Assembly (NCBI GenBank): GCA_036505485.1
Contig: DASXTK010000279.1
Coordinates: 1-19,257 of the forward strand
Origin: DASXTK01 sp036505485
GTDB taxonomy: Bacteria; Actinomycetota; Acidimicrobiia; Acidimicrobiales; VFJN01
Reading direction: 5' to 3'
DNA: 19,257 bases
In this document: positions 8,058 to 17,521 of the stretch, piece by piece
How positions within the stretch are numbered: the first letter of the stretch is position 1
How the letters are laid out: each line of letters begins with the position of its first letter
The notes under the pieces: generated by a model
Database searches by the model: none
What the model saw: the letters and a program-made list of their open reading frames with translations, nothing else
What the model was told of the DNA's origin: nothing
Program-made: the position numbers and the translations under genes

Positions 8058-8945
8058 AGTGCACCCGCCGTTCCAGGATGCGCATCTGGGCCAGGGTCAG
8101 GGCCAACGTGATGGTGAACAGGGCGATCGACATGACCGCCGCGGCCCCCGGATCCTGACGCTCGCGCAACGTGAGGAAGATGTTGTAGGTGAGGACGTTG
8201 GTCCCCAGCACCTCGGCGTTCTGCTTGGGGGTCAGCAGGTCGATCTGGCCGAAGGCCTGGAAAGCGAAGATGGTGCCGACGACCACCGCGAAGAAGATCG
8301 TCGGCGACAGCATCGGCACCGTCACCCGCCAGAAGCGACGCCAGGCCCGGGCTCCGTCGATCTCCGCCGCCTCCAGCACTTCGTCGGGGATGGCTTGCAG
8401 GCCGGCCGACATCACCACGAACGACAGCCCGATGGTCTGCCACACGCTGACCAGGGCCACTCCGGGCAGCGCCCAGTCGGGGTTCTGCAGGACCGGTGGC
8501 GTGGGGTTGAACCCGAACGCAGGCAGCCAGCCGATGACCGGGTTGAACAGGGTGCCGAAGATGACCGAGGCCACGGCGACCGAGCTGGTCACGGTGGAGG
8601 CGAAGATGGTCCGGTAGATGCCGATGCCCTGGAGCCGGCGATGGGCGGCGACGGCCAGGGCCAGACCGAGGAAGATGCCGACCGGCACCGACATCAGCGC
8701 GAACACGATCGTGGTCCAGATGCTCTCGCGGAAGTCGTGATCGCTCAGGACATCGCCCACCTGCTTCAACCCGACGTACTTGCTGGGCAGGTTGGGGAAC
8801 GGCGGGTTGCGGTAGAGCGCCAGCTTGAAGTTCCGGGCGAACGGATAGAACACGAACACCGCGAACACGAGCAGCGCCGGCGAGACGAGCAGGTAGCCGA
8901 GGGCGGCCTCCCGGCGACGCTGGGCCTTGCGGGTGCGGGCCGCCA

Positions 8946-8946
<1 letters not shown>
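8047..8946 (-). CDS. ABC transporter permease, UgpA/MalF type
   Basis: The 299-residue inner-membrane protein has a basic N terminus (AARTRKAQRRRE), a first membrane segment at about 16-36, and about five more. The EAA loop EAAEIDGARAWRRFWRVTVP is at about 192-211. The length and order match UgpA-type permeases of carbohydrate uptake ABC transporters. It starts with GTG at 8946; that G is also the last base of the ATPase stop codon, a 1-nt overlap consistent with coupled translation in one operon. It ends 11 nt inside the second permease gene. Substrate is not predictable from the sequence. Confidence 0.92.
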
Positions 8947-10070
<1,124 letters not shown>

Positions 10071-10164
10071 GAAATCTCCTGTTTTGGCGACTCGATCGGT
10101 CCCCGGAGCGGCCCGGACGTTAACTCACTCTGTCGCCGTGCGGAGCGATGCCCGGCTCGCCCGG

Positions 10165-11577
10165 CTAGCCGATTCGGTCGTTGTAGGCGGCTATGGCTTC
10201 GTCGGCGTCGGCGGCGGCGTTGGCCAGGGCGTCCTCGGGCGAGGTGCCTTCGAGGAACATGCGGGTCAGCGCGGCCTCGACCGCGGCCCGGACCGCAGAG
10301 ATGTCCCCGACGACGGCCCCCGAGGTGGCGTCGTTCTCGGCGCCGTCGACAAGCTGGTCGTACGCGGTGCGGAACCCGGGGACCTCGGTCCAGCGCTGCT
10401 GCACCTCCGGGCTGTCCACCGCCGACGTCCGCACCGGGACGTAGCCGGTGCCGGCCGACCAGACGGCCTGGCTCTCGGGCGAGGTGAGGAAGGTGATGAA
10501 CTTCCAGGCCGCGGCCTGCTTGGCCGGGTCGGTGGCGGTGACGTAGAGCCCGCCCCCGCCGACCACCGCGCCGCCGTCGCCGGTACGTCCGGGCAGCGGG
10601 GCGATGCCCATCTCCGTGCCGGGGTACTGGCCGCTCCCGACGACCTGCAGGATCGTGCCGAGCGCCGACGAGGACACGACGGTCATCCCGGCCGTTCCTT
10701 GGCCGATGGCGAGCAGGTTGTTGATGGAGTCCGGGCCTTCACGAGGATTGGTCACCGCCAGGCCGTCCTCGACCAGGCCGGACAGGAAGGTGAAGAACTC
10801 CTCGCCGGTGTCGGAGTCGAAGGTGACCTTGGTGGCCCGCTCGTCGCGGCCGTTGGCGTGGTCGACGTACTCCTGGCCTTGGAGGGCCATGAACTCCTCG
10901 AAGTGCCAGGCGTCGATGGCCATGGCGATGCCGTGATCGAACCCGGCGTCCTTGATGGCCTGGGCGTCGGCCCGGTACTCCTCGAGCGAGGTCGGTGGCT
11001 TGTCCGGGTCGAGTCCGGCCTGGCGGAAGGCGACCTTGTTGTAGAGCAGGACCGGGTTGGTGACGTTGAAGGGCATGGCCCACTGGACGCCGCCCACCGC
11101 GTAGTAGTGGAGGGCTCGCTGCAGGAAGTCGTCGGTGTCGACGGCGTCGGGGGTGCGTTCGGCGGCGTCGAGGCACGACTGGGCCGGCAGGATGGCCCGG
11201 GAGTCGACCATGTCCTGGAGATGGGTCTCTTGGTGCTCCATGGCGTCGGGGATGTCCCCCGTGGCGAGCCCGTTCACGAACTTGGCCTGCTGGTCCTCCT
11301 GGCCGTTGTTGACCAGCTTGACCTGGACCTGGTCCTGCGAGCTGTTGAAGTCATCGGTGAGCTTCTGCAGGGTCGTCTCCAGCTCCCGCTGCAGCCCGTG
11401 CCAGAAGACGATCTCGACCGGCCCGTCGGCCTCGTCCAGGGCATCCAGCGGACAGTCGGGCAGCTTGTCGCTGGTGTCAGGGACGGCGGAGGAGTCGTCA
11501 TCCCCGCCCCCACCACAGGCGTTGCCCACCAGCGCCGCCACCACCACCAACGCCGTCCCCATCCGTCCCCGTCGCAT
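10165..11577 (-). CDS. ABC transporter sugar-type solute-binding lipoprotein 2
   Basis: This 470-residue family 1 solute-binding lipoprotein is the first gene of the importer operon. The signal peptide MRRGRMGTALVVVAALVGNAC gives lipidation at Cys21, followed by GGGGDDDSS. It is a close paralogue of the protein at 5759-7153. Shared stretches include CPLDALD, GPVEI-FWHG, LPFNV or MPFNV followed by NPVLLYN, DPAKQAAAW and AYDQLV-GAENDAT. The most divergent part lies just after the N-terminal FNSSQD, where ligand-facing helices may differ. The start lacks a Shine-Dalgarno: a 7-bp hairpin abuts the ATG and a TANNNT -10-like TAGCGT lies 7 nt upstream, so a leaderless mRNA is possible. An in-frame ATG at 11562 is an alternative but would shorten the basic signal-peptide N-region. 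Confidence 0.9.
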   Translation of the reverse strand: MRRGRMGTALVVVAALVGNACGGGGDDDSSAVPDTSDKLPDCPLDALDEADGPVEIVFWHGLQRELETTLQKLTDDFNSSQDQVQVKLVNNGQEDQQAKFVNGLATGDIPDAMEHQETHLQDMVDSRAILPAQSCLDAAERTPDAVDTDDFLQRALHYYAVGGVQWAMPFNVTNPVLLYNKVAFRQAGLDPDKPPTSLEEYRADAQAIKDAGFDHGIAMAIDAWHFEEFMALQGQEYVDHANGRDERATKVTFDSDTGEEFFTFLSGLVEDGLAVTNPREGPDSINNLLAIGQGTAGMTVVSSSALGTILQVVGSGQYPGTEMGIAPLPGRTGDGGAVVGGGGLYVTATDPAKQAAAWKFITFLTSPESQAVWSAGTGYVPVRTSAVDSPEVQQRWTEVPGFRTAYDQLVDGAENDATSGAVVGDISAVRAAVEAALTRMFLEGTSPEDALANAAADADEAIAAYNDRIG

Positions 11578-11600
11578 CGCCGGGACGCTAACCCCCGGCG
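11578..11600 (-). promoter_or_regulatory. Hairpin and possible leaderless promoter at the start of the ABC operon
   Basis: CGCCGGG (11578-11584) and CCCGGCG (11594-11600) form a 7-bp stem with a 9-nt loop directly against the start codon of binding protein 2. The loop contains TAGCGT (minus strand, 11590 to 11585), matching the actinobacterial -10 pattern TANNNT at the right distance for transcription to begin at the ATG. Both are seen in the sequence; a functional role is inference. Confidence 0.3.
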
Positions 11601-11673
11601 TTGTGCCCGCGCTCAGCGCCCGATCTCCAGGTCACCCCGGGGCAGAACGGACATCACTAGCCTGGTGGAACTT

Positions 11674-12465
11674 ATGGCCGGGCTTTCCCTGCGCGATCGT
11701 TTCTTCACTCCTCGGGTGGCCCGGGCCATGATGTCGCCCCTGGGGATCCTGCTGGCGGGTGGCGGGGTCGCGCTCGGCATCGTCGCTGGCCTGCCCGTCG
11801 CCGGCGCTGTGGTCATTGGCGCCGGAGCGTGGGGTGCTCGAGTCGCCGCCGCCATGCGGGTGGGTATGCCGGGCGAGCGCATCGATCCGTTCACCCTCAA
11901 CGAACCCTGGCGCGGCTTCGTCCAGGATGCTCTGAGCGCCCGCGGCCGGTTCCGAGAGGCCGCCGACCGCACCCGCTCCGGTCCGCTGCGGGACACGCTG
12001 CGCGAGATCTCCGCCCGGCTGGACGACGGCGTCGACGAGTGCTGGCGCATCGCCCGCCAGGGTGAGGCCCTGGTCCGATCCCGGCGGGACATCGACTCCG
12101 CCACCATCGAGCGGGAGCTGGCCGAGGCCGAGGCCGGCCACGCCAGCAATCCGGACGACCGCCTCTGGGCCCAGACCGCCGAGTCCCTCCGGGCCCAGAA
12201 AGCCACCTCAGACCGCATGGACAAGGTGATCAAAGAGGCCCACAGCGAGCTCCGGCTGCTCGACGCTCGCATGGGCGAGGCCGTCGTCCGAGCCCTCGAG
12301 CTGTCGGCCCAGGCCACCGCCCCGGACTCGGCCCTCAGCCTGTCCAGCGATGTCGACGGGATGGTGACCGACCTCGAGGCCCTACGTCAGGCCCTCGAAG
12401 AGACCCACGGCCTCACGGGCGGGGATGCAGCAGGCGGGCTGTACCAGGACCCGGCGCCCGGGTGA
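11674..12465 (+). CDS. Conserved-type two-TM coiled-coil membrane protein of unknown function
   Basis: The 263-residue product has two adjacent hydrophobic segments at about 21-40 and 43-62 (SPLGILLAGGGVALGIVAG, then PVAGAVVIGAGAWGARVAAA). It continues with a conserved-looking motif IDPFTLNEPWRGFVQDALSA (about 70-90) and a long charged helical region with coiled-coil character (about 90-245, for example DSATIERELAEAEAGHASNP). The topology suggests a hairpin membrane anchor with a large cytoplasmic helical domain, which recalls XpaC-like and other envelope-stress proteins. That comparison is by shape only. The ATG at 11674 has GGTGGA 4 nt upstream and possibly TAGCCT as a -10 at 11658. Its stop overlaps the MurJ-like start by 4 nt (GTGA), which suggests a shared role in the membrane. 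Confidence 0.75.
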   Translation: MAGLSLRDRFFTPRVARAMMSPLGILLAGGGVALGIVAGLPVAGAVVIGAGAWGARVAAAMRVGMPGERIDPFTLNEPWRGFVQDALSARGRFREAADRTRSGPLRDTLREISARLDDGVDECWRIARQGEALVRSRRDIDSATIERELAEAEAGHASNPDDRLWAQTAESLRAQKATSDRMDKVIKEAHSELRLLDARMGEAVVRALELSAQATAPDSALSLSSDVDGMVTDLEALRQALEETHGLTGGDAAGGLYQDPAPG

Positions 12466-14297
12466 GCCGGCCGAGACCGCCGGGCGATCCTCCCGACGCC
12501 CCGATCGGGTTCTACGAGCCCGATGCGTCGACGATGGAGATGCCCATCGTCGACATCCAGTCGATCCCGGATCCTGCGCTCCTGCAGCGCGCCCGCTCCC
12601 CCGGACCAGCGACCCAGCCGGGCAAGAAGGACCTGCCTTCTTCCGGCCGGTCGTCGCTGATCGTCGCCTCTGCGATCTTCCTGTCCAGCACCGCGGGGTT
12701 GATCCGCGAGACCTTCATCAGCCGTTTCTTGGGAACGGCGCCGGCCGCTGACGCCTTCAAGGCGGCGCTGCGCATCCCCAACATGCTGCAGAACCTCATG
12801 GGCGAGGGGGTGCTGTCGGCCTCGTTCATCCCCGCCTATTCCCGGCTGCGGGGCGAGGGTAACAACGACGAGGCGGGACGGCTGGCCGGAGCCATTGCCG
12901 GCCTCCTGATCACCACCACCGGCGTTCTGAGCCTGCTCGGGTTCTTCCTCGCCGAACCGATCACCCACCTGCTCGTACCGGGATATGCCGGCGGTCCCAG
13001 CTTCGACCTGACCGTCAAGCTGACCCGGATCATGTTCCCCGGCATCGGCTTCCTGGTGCTGTCGGCTTGGTGCCTGGGCGTCCTCAACAGCCACCGCAAG
13101 TTCTTCCTGTCCTATGTGGCGCCGGTCATGTGGAACGCGGCCCAGATCGTGGCGTTGGTGTCGGTCGGTCTGCGCACCAGCAACGAGACCGCCATGGCCA
13201 CGGCCCTGGCGTGGGGCGTGCTGATCGGCGGGATGTTGCAGCTGCTGGTGCAGCTCGGTCCGGTCATCCGACTGCTCGGCGGGGTTCGGCTGAGCCTCGA
13301 CGCCGGTCGGCAGTCGGTTCAGCACGTCCTGCGGCGGTTCGGTCCCGTCGTGGTGGGCAAGGGCGTGGTCCAGATCATGGCCTTCGTGGACCTGTGGCTG
13401 GCCAGCTTCCTGGCCACCGGGGCCGTGTCCACCCTGTCGTACACCCTGCCGATCTACCTGCTCCCGATCGGCATGTTCGGTCTCGGCGTCGCGGCGGCCG
13501 AGCTGCCCGACCTGTCCCAGGTCGAGGTGTACGACCCGGCGACCCGGAGGCTGTTCCGGCGCCGGCTCGAGGACGGCATGGCCCGCATCGCCTTCTACGT
13601 CCTTCCGATCGCCGCCATGTACATCGTGGCTGGCGACGTCATCGCCCGAGCCATCTTCCAGCACGGCAAGTTCGACGCCGACGACAGCCGGGCCATGTGG
13701 ATCGCGCTGGCGTTCTTCGCCGTCGGGCTGCCGGCTACCACCGCCTCCCGCCTGCTCCAGAACGGGCTGTATGCCCTGGACGAGACCAGGACCCCGGCGC
13801 GCCTGGCCATCGTGCGGGTGATCATCGCCTCGGTGGTGGCGATGGCGTTCATGTTCCCGCTCGATCGGCTCTTCATCGGCCCCAGCGGGATCGAGGGCTG
13901 GAGCGACATCTGGGCGCTGGGCCCCCTGTCGAACACGGTGCGCCACAGCAATGAGCTCGCCCACCTGGGCATCGTCGCCCTGGCCCTCGGTGCCACCATC
14001 GGCGCCTGGGTTGAGTACCACCTGCTGGCCCGAGCGGTGGCCTGGCGCATCGGCCGCAGTCGCATGGCCGGACGCTGGCTCAACCCCATCGCCGCGTCCT
14101 GCGCGGTCGCCAGCCTGGTCGCCTACGGGATGATCCTGATCGCCGGCGATCTCCCAGCCCTGATCAGCGCCGTTGCGGTGTTCGCGCCAGCCGGGACCGC
14201 CTATCTCGTGGTGAGCCGCTGGCTCAAGGTTCCCGAGGCCATCGCCACCGCCGAGCGGATCGGCGCGGTGGTGGCGCGGGTCACCCAACGGGGCTAG
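12462..14297 (+). CDS. murJ: MurJ/MviN-family flippase (MOP superfamily), divergent
   Basis: The 611-residue protein has about 14 hydrophobic helices after an unusual Pro/Ser-rich, probably cytoplasmic N-terminal extension of about 63 residues. The MviN-family N-terminal signature is clear: GLIRETFISRFLGTAPAADA, then FKAALRIPNMLQNLMGEG and SASFIPAYSRL. MurJ moves lipid II across the membrane for peptidoglycan synthesis. Compared with E. coli MurJ as I recall it, R24 and D39 are kept (R82 and D97 here), but R18, R52 and R270 appear replaced by Ser76, Gln110 and a Pro in helix 8. The substrate may therefore differ, and the gene symbol describes family only. The GTG start at 12462 overlaps the upstream stop by 4 nt. 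A pspA gene follows after 42 nt. Confidence 0.85.
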   Translation: MSRPRPPGDPPDAPIGFYEPDASTMEMPIVDIQSIPDPALLQRARSPGPATQPGKKDLPSSGRSSLIVASAIFLSSTAGLIRETFISRFLGTAPAADAFKAALRIPNMLQNLMGEGVLSASFIPAYSRLRGEGNNDEAGRLAGAIAGLLITTTGVLSLLGFFLAEPITHLLVPGYAGGPSFDLTVKLTRIMFPGIGFLVLSAWCLGVLNSHRKFFLSYVAPVMWNAAQIVALVSVGLRTSNETAMATALAWGVLIGGMLQLLVQLGPVIRLLGGVRLSLDAGRQSVQHVLRRFGPVVVGKGVVQIMAFVDLWLASFLATGAVSTLSYTLPIYLLPIGMFGLGVAAAELPDLSQVEVYDPATRRLFRRRLEDGMARIAFYVLPIAAMYIVAGDVIARAIFQHGKFDADDSRAMWIALAFFAVGLPATTASRLLQNGLYALDETRTPARLAIVRVIIASVVAMAFMFPLDRLFIGPSGIEGWSDIWALGPLSNTVRHSNELAHLGIVALALGATIGAWVEYHLLARAVAWRIGRSRMAGRWLNPIAASCAVASLVAYGMILIAGDLPALISAVAVFAPAGTAYLVVSRWLKVPEAIATAERIGAVVARVTQRG

Positions 14298-14339
14298 CGC
14301 GAGGCGCTCGCCCCGGCGCATGTCAGTAGGGTTATGGCC

Positions 14340-15113
14340 ATGTTGAAGCTCTTCCGGCGCTGGTGGAAATACATGACGGCGAAGTTGTCGTCCTCGTTCT
14401 CGGAGAAGGCCGATCCGAAGATCCAGTTGGAGCAGGCCCTCGCCGAAGCCCAAGACCAGCAGCGTCGGCTCAAGGAGCAGGCGGCCAACGTCATCGCCCA
14501 CCAGAAGCAGACGGAGATCCGGTTGAACCGGACGCTGGGCGAGCTGGAGAAGGTCAACGCCAACGCCCGTCAGGCCGTGATCATGGCCGACGAGGCGTAC
14601 AAGGGCGGCGACCAGGCCAAGGCCACGCAGTACACGTCGACGGCGGAGTCGTTCGCCAACCGGTTGATCCAGTTGGAGAAGGAGGTCGAGGACCTCAAGA
14701 CGCTGCATCTCCAGTCCACCGACGCCGCCAACCAGGCCAAGAACGCCGTGCAGCAGAACTCCATGGCCCTGCAGCAGAAGCTGGCCGAGCGTCAGAAGCT
14801 CCTGTCCCAGCTCGACCAGGCCAAGATGCAAGAGCAGATGAACAAGGCCATGAACTCGCTGTCGGAGACCGTCGGCGAGGACGTGCCCAGCCTCAACGAG
14901 GTGCGGGACAAGATCGAGGCCCGCTACGCCAGGGCCAAGGGCATGGCCGAGCTGACCGAGAGCTCGGTCGAGAGCCGCATGCTGGAGGTCGAGCAGGCCT
15001 CGATGAACGCCGAGGCCCAGCAGCGTCTGTCCCAGATCAAGGCCCAGCTCGGCCTGACCGCAGGCAACGGCGGCTCCGCCGAGTCGTCCACCGCCGAGGA
15101 GACTCCCTCCTAG
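14340..15113 (+). CDS. pspA: PspA/IM30-family membrane-stress protein
   Basis: The 257-residue, almost entirely helical protein has an amphipathic N-terminal helix MLKLFRRWWKYMTAKLSSSF that would bind the membrane. An ESCRT-III-like coiled-coil body follows at about 25-235, including DPKIQLEQALAEAQDQQRRL and LSETVGEDVPSLNEVRDKIE. A short low-complexity tail rich in Gly, Ser and Glu ends the protein. PspA and Vipp1/IM30 assemble into rods or rings on damaged membranes to preserve the proton gradient. ATG 14340 is chosen because AGTAGGG lies 8 nt upstream; ATG 14334 would add two residues. It lies 42 nt after the MurJ-like gene, so the two may be co-transcribed. No PspB/PspC genes are in the window. 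Its stop overlaps the stop of the convergent HAD gene. Confidence 0.92.
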   Translation: MLKLFRRWWKYMTAKLSSSFSEKADPKIQLEQALAEAQDQQRRLKEQAANVIAHQKQTEIRLNRTLGELEKVNANARQAVIMADEAYKGGDQAKATQYTSTAESFANRLIQLEKEVEDLKTLHLQSTDAANQAKNAVQQNSMALQQKLAERQKLLSQLDQAKMQEQMNKAMNSLSETVGEDVPSLNEVRDKIEARYARAKGMAELTESSVESRMLEVEQASMNAEAQQRLSQIKAQLGLTAGNGGSAESSTAEETPS

Positions 15114-15769
15114 CTCAGCGTCGGGTCGATGACGCCGTAGGTGAGGTCGTGGAGGGTGTCGATCACGGCGTCGGCGCGTTCTAGCTCGGCGGGATCGGGC
15201 GGGTAGGTCTCGGTGGGCACGGCAACGACCCGCATGCCCGCGGCGCGTGCGGCCCGTAGTCCGTTCGTCGAGTCCTCGATCGCCGTGCACCGCTCCGGCC
15301 GGGCTCTGAGCCTGCGGGCGACCTCGAGGTAGACGTCCGGAGCCGGCTTCCCTTTGCCGACCTCCTCGGTGGACAACGTCACCCCGAAGAGCGCTGCCAG
15401 TCCGGCGGCGTCGAGCGTGTGCTCGATGAGCCGGGCCGGCGACGACGACGCCAACCCGAGCCGCCAGCGCTTGGCGACGCGTTCGACGGCCTCGACGGCG
15501 CCCGGCCGCAGCGGCGGATCGCCAGCGATGCGGGTGCTCATCTCGGAGACGACCTGTTCGGCGATCTCGGGCGCCGGGAGCTCCACGCCCAGTTCATCGT
15601 GAAGGAAGCGGGCCCACTCGCTGGTGGACATGCCCATCATCTGCCGGTCAGCCCCGTCCCGCCACCGCCCCCCATGGGAGAGCACAAACTCCCGCCGAAC
15701 CCCGTTCCAGATGGGCTCCGAATCAATAAGCACCCCATCCAAATCAAACACAACACCCTCAATCTCCAC
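15110..15769 (-). CDS. HAD-superfamily hydrolase, beta-phosphoglucomutase-like
   Basis: The 219-residue cytoplasmic protein has all four HAD motifs: I, FDLDGVLIDSEP with nucleophile Asp9 and acid Asp11; II, LASSSP; III, the Lys in GKGKPAPD; IV, CTAIEDSTNG. A helical C1 cap lies between motifs I and II. This is the pattern of beta-phosphoglucomutases and sugar-phosphate phosphatases, so it probably acts on a phosphorylated sugar or similar metabolite, but the substrate is unknown. It starts with GTG at 15769 behind an AGGA about 7 nt upstream. The first about 20 codons use many T-ending codons (ATT, GTT, GAT, TTT), unlike the GC-ending remainder. The stop TAG lies in a CTAG shared with the pspA stop. 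Confidence 0.92.
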   Translation of the reverse strand: MEIEGVVFDLDGVLIDSEPIWNGVRREFVLSHGGRWRDGADRQMMGMSTSEWARFLHDELGVELPAPEIAEQVVSEMSTRIAGDPPLRPGAVEAVERVAKRWRLGLASSSPARLIEHTLDAAGLAALFGVTLSTEEVGKGKPAPDVYLEVARRLRARPERCTAIEDSTNGLRAARAAGMRVVAVPTETYPPDPAELERADAVIDTLHDLTYGVIDPTLS

Positions 15770-16129
15770 GCTTGGTTCCTACCACCACCTGCACCGACGT
15801 CCTTGCGATGGGAACTCGACACGGAATGGACGGGCCTGTTGTCCTCTGCGGAGCACTCGCGGTTGCGCCGACGACACCGAGCTGTGGGCGGCACCCTCAG
15901 ACGACGCCGGCCCGGTCGCTCACCTGGGCGTTCGGGCAGCTCTGGAACTTCAAGCAGGTCGCATGGTGGAGGGATCCCGGCCGCCGGAGTGTTTCGACAT
16001 TGCCCTCGAGATGGGCCCGTCAGGGCGTGTCTTGGCAAGGTCGCTGCAAGGACACCACCGACAATGTTTCCGAAGGATCTGCTGCTCCGAGGCCCTTAAT
16101 TGTCAGACCTCGTTCTTATGGTGGGATGT
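15770..16129. other. 360-nt stretch without a supported gene
   Basis: Several reading frames are open here on both strands, but none has convincing codon bias, a ribosome binding site or a recognisable protein. One plus-strand frame gives the phrase VAHLGVRAALELQAGRMVEG (about 15920-15980), which resembles the chance translations often seen across tRNA genes. I could not fold the DNA into a tRNA with a proper T arm. The stretch must hold the HAD promoter (minus) and the upstream region of the DUF222/HNH gene (plus). Confidence 0.5.
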
Positions 16130-17346
16130 ATGGACGGGATCGGAGAGTTGATCCAAAGCATCGACCTGATCGCCACGGTCGACAGCTCGATCACCGACGA
16201 CGACCTCGGCGAAGGACTCGTAGCGCTGCGTCGCCAGTCGGCGCGGCTCCGCGCCGAGGAGATCCGCCTCACCGGGATGTACGACGCCCGTAAGGCGTAT
16301 GCGGGGGATGGTTCGAAGTCCGCCGCGGCCCGTCTGGCCCGGGATGCGAGGTGTTCGTTGAAGGCGATGCGCCACCAGGTGTATCTGTCGAAGCGGTCGC
16401 GGTTGATGCCACGGGTGGCGGAGGCGTTCGCGGCGGGGACGATCAGCGAGGACCATGTCCGGGTGTTCGCCCGCGTGGCCGGGTCGCACAGCCCCGCAGT
16501 CCGCGCCGCGTTCTCCGACGCCGAAAAGCTGTTGTTGGAGCACGCCCACGAACTGGAGTTCGCGGAGTTCGTGGCGGCGGTGCGGTATGGGAGCAACTGG
16601 TGGATGAGGACGGCGCCGAAGACAAAGCCACCAACGACTACGAGGCCCGGCGTCTGAATGTGTCCGAGATGCTCGACGGGGTGAAACGCATCGATGGGCA
16701 GATGGACGCGGTTGGTGGGGAGATCTTCGCCACCGAACTGCAGCGGTTGGAGACGGCGTTGTTCAAAGCCGACTGGGCCAAGGCGAAAGAAACCTGGGGC
16801 GACCACACCAGCATCGAGAAGTTGAAGCGGACGTCGGGGCAGCGTCGCCATGACGCCCTGGTGGAGATGGCGACCCGCTCCGCAACCATGCCCAAAGACG
16901 GACGGCGGCCGTCGCCGCTGTTCACGGTGCTGGTGGGCTGGGAGACGTTCAAGGGGCGGATCTGCCAGCTGGCTTCGGGGCAGACCATCACCCCCGGGCA
17001 GGCCGCGCCATGGCTGTTCGACGCCGAGATCGAACGAGTCGTGTTCGACACCCCCAACCGAGTCATCGAGGTGGGGAGACGGGACCGGTTCTTCCGTGGA
17101 GGGTTACGCCGAGCCATCCAGGTGCGGGACCAGCACTGCACCCATCCCGGCTGCGACATCCCCTACCCACACTGCGCCATAGACCACGCCCAGCCCTACA
17201 ACAAAGACGGCGAAACCACCCAAACCAACGGCCGGCTCAGATGCCGCCATCACAACCCCACAGACAACGGCTGGACACCCCAACCCGACGACGAGGACAT
17301 CAACGACGATGACGATGAGGACCTCGACCCCGACGACACAGGGTGA
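16130..17346 (+). pseudogene. DUF222/HNH endonuclease (13E12 repeat family), frameshifted
   Basis: The 5' part (16130 to about 16588) encodes the DUF222 helical domain, from MDGIGELIQSIDLIATVDSS to EFVAAVRY. The coding frame then moves by -1 and continues as WEQLVDEDGAEDKATNDYEA through to the stop at 17344. The C-terminal HNH nuclease has CTHPGCDIPYPHCAIDHAQP, then the Asn and His of TNGRLRCRHHN, so the metal and catalytic residues look intact. The break fits loss of one T: TATGGGAG stands where TATTGGGAG would restore the frame. There is no slippery heptamer, so programmed frameshifting is unlikely. These genes are repeated, probably mobile, actinobacterial nucleases of unclear role. Starts at 16118 and TTG 16100 are possible. 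The C terminus is an acidic tail. A sequencing error is a real alternative to true inactivation. Confidence 0.85.
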
Positions 17347-17521
17347 GTGGATCCCGAACTCACCATGAAGGCGGCGGAGGACTGCTGCTCATTGGATATC
17401 TCGCCGGGGGGACGTAGATGTTTCCACGTCCGCTGTCCGGCATGGTCGGGACTTCGTCAACCGGTGGATCACTGCGACCTACCGATCCGGCAAGGAGGAA
17501 GCGAAGCCGCCGACTGAAGGG
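17347..17521. other. Intergenic region between the 13E12 gene and proB
   Basis: The 175 nt between two convergent genes contain no recognisable gene, no long hairpin of the kind seen elsewhere in the window, and no clear inverted terminal repeats or target duplication that would mark the end of an inserted element. No remnant of proA is visible here, although proA is the expected neighbour of proB. Confidence 0.5.

Noticed and set aside
12387..15290. A 967-codon open frame on the minus strand opposite the MurJ-like gene and pspA
   Set aside because: It is antisense to two well-recognised genes, has a low-complexity His/Gln/Gly-rich translation typical of high-GC shadow frames, and shows no domain.
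15900..15990. Possible tRNA or tRNA remnant, suggested by the VAHLGVR...VEGS translation
   Set aside because: A GCTC D-stem-like piece is present, but I could not find a matching partner, a T arm with GTTCRA, or an acceptor stem, so it is not supported as a tRNA.
15772..16293. Small open frames between the HAD gene and the DUF222 gene
   Set aside because: No ribosome binding site, no family resemblance, and three competing frames over the same DNA.
16130..17346. Insertion sequence or transposon ends around the 13E12 gene
   Set aside because: I saw no terminal inverted repeats, target duplications or transposase, so I annotate only the broken gene, not a bounded mobile element.
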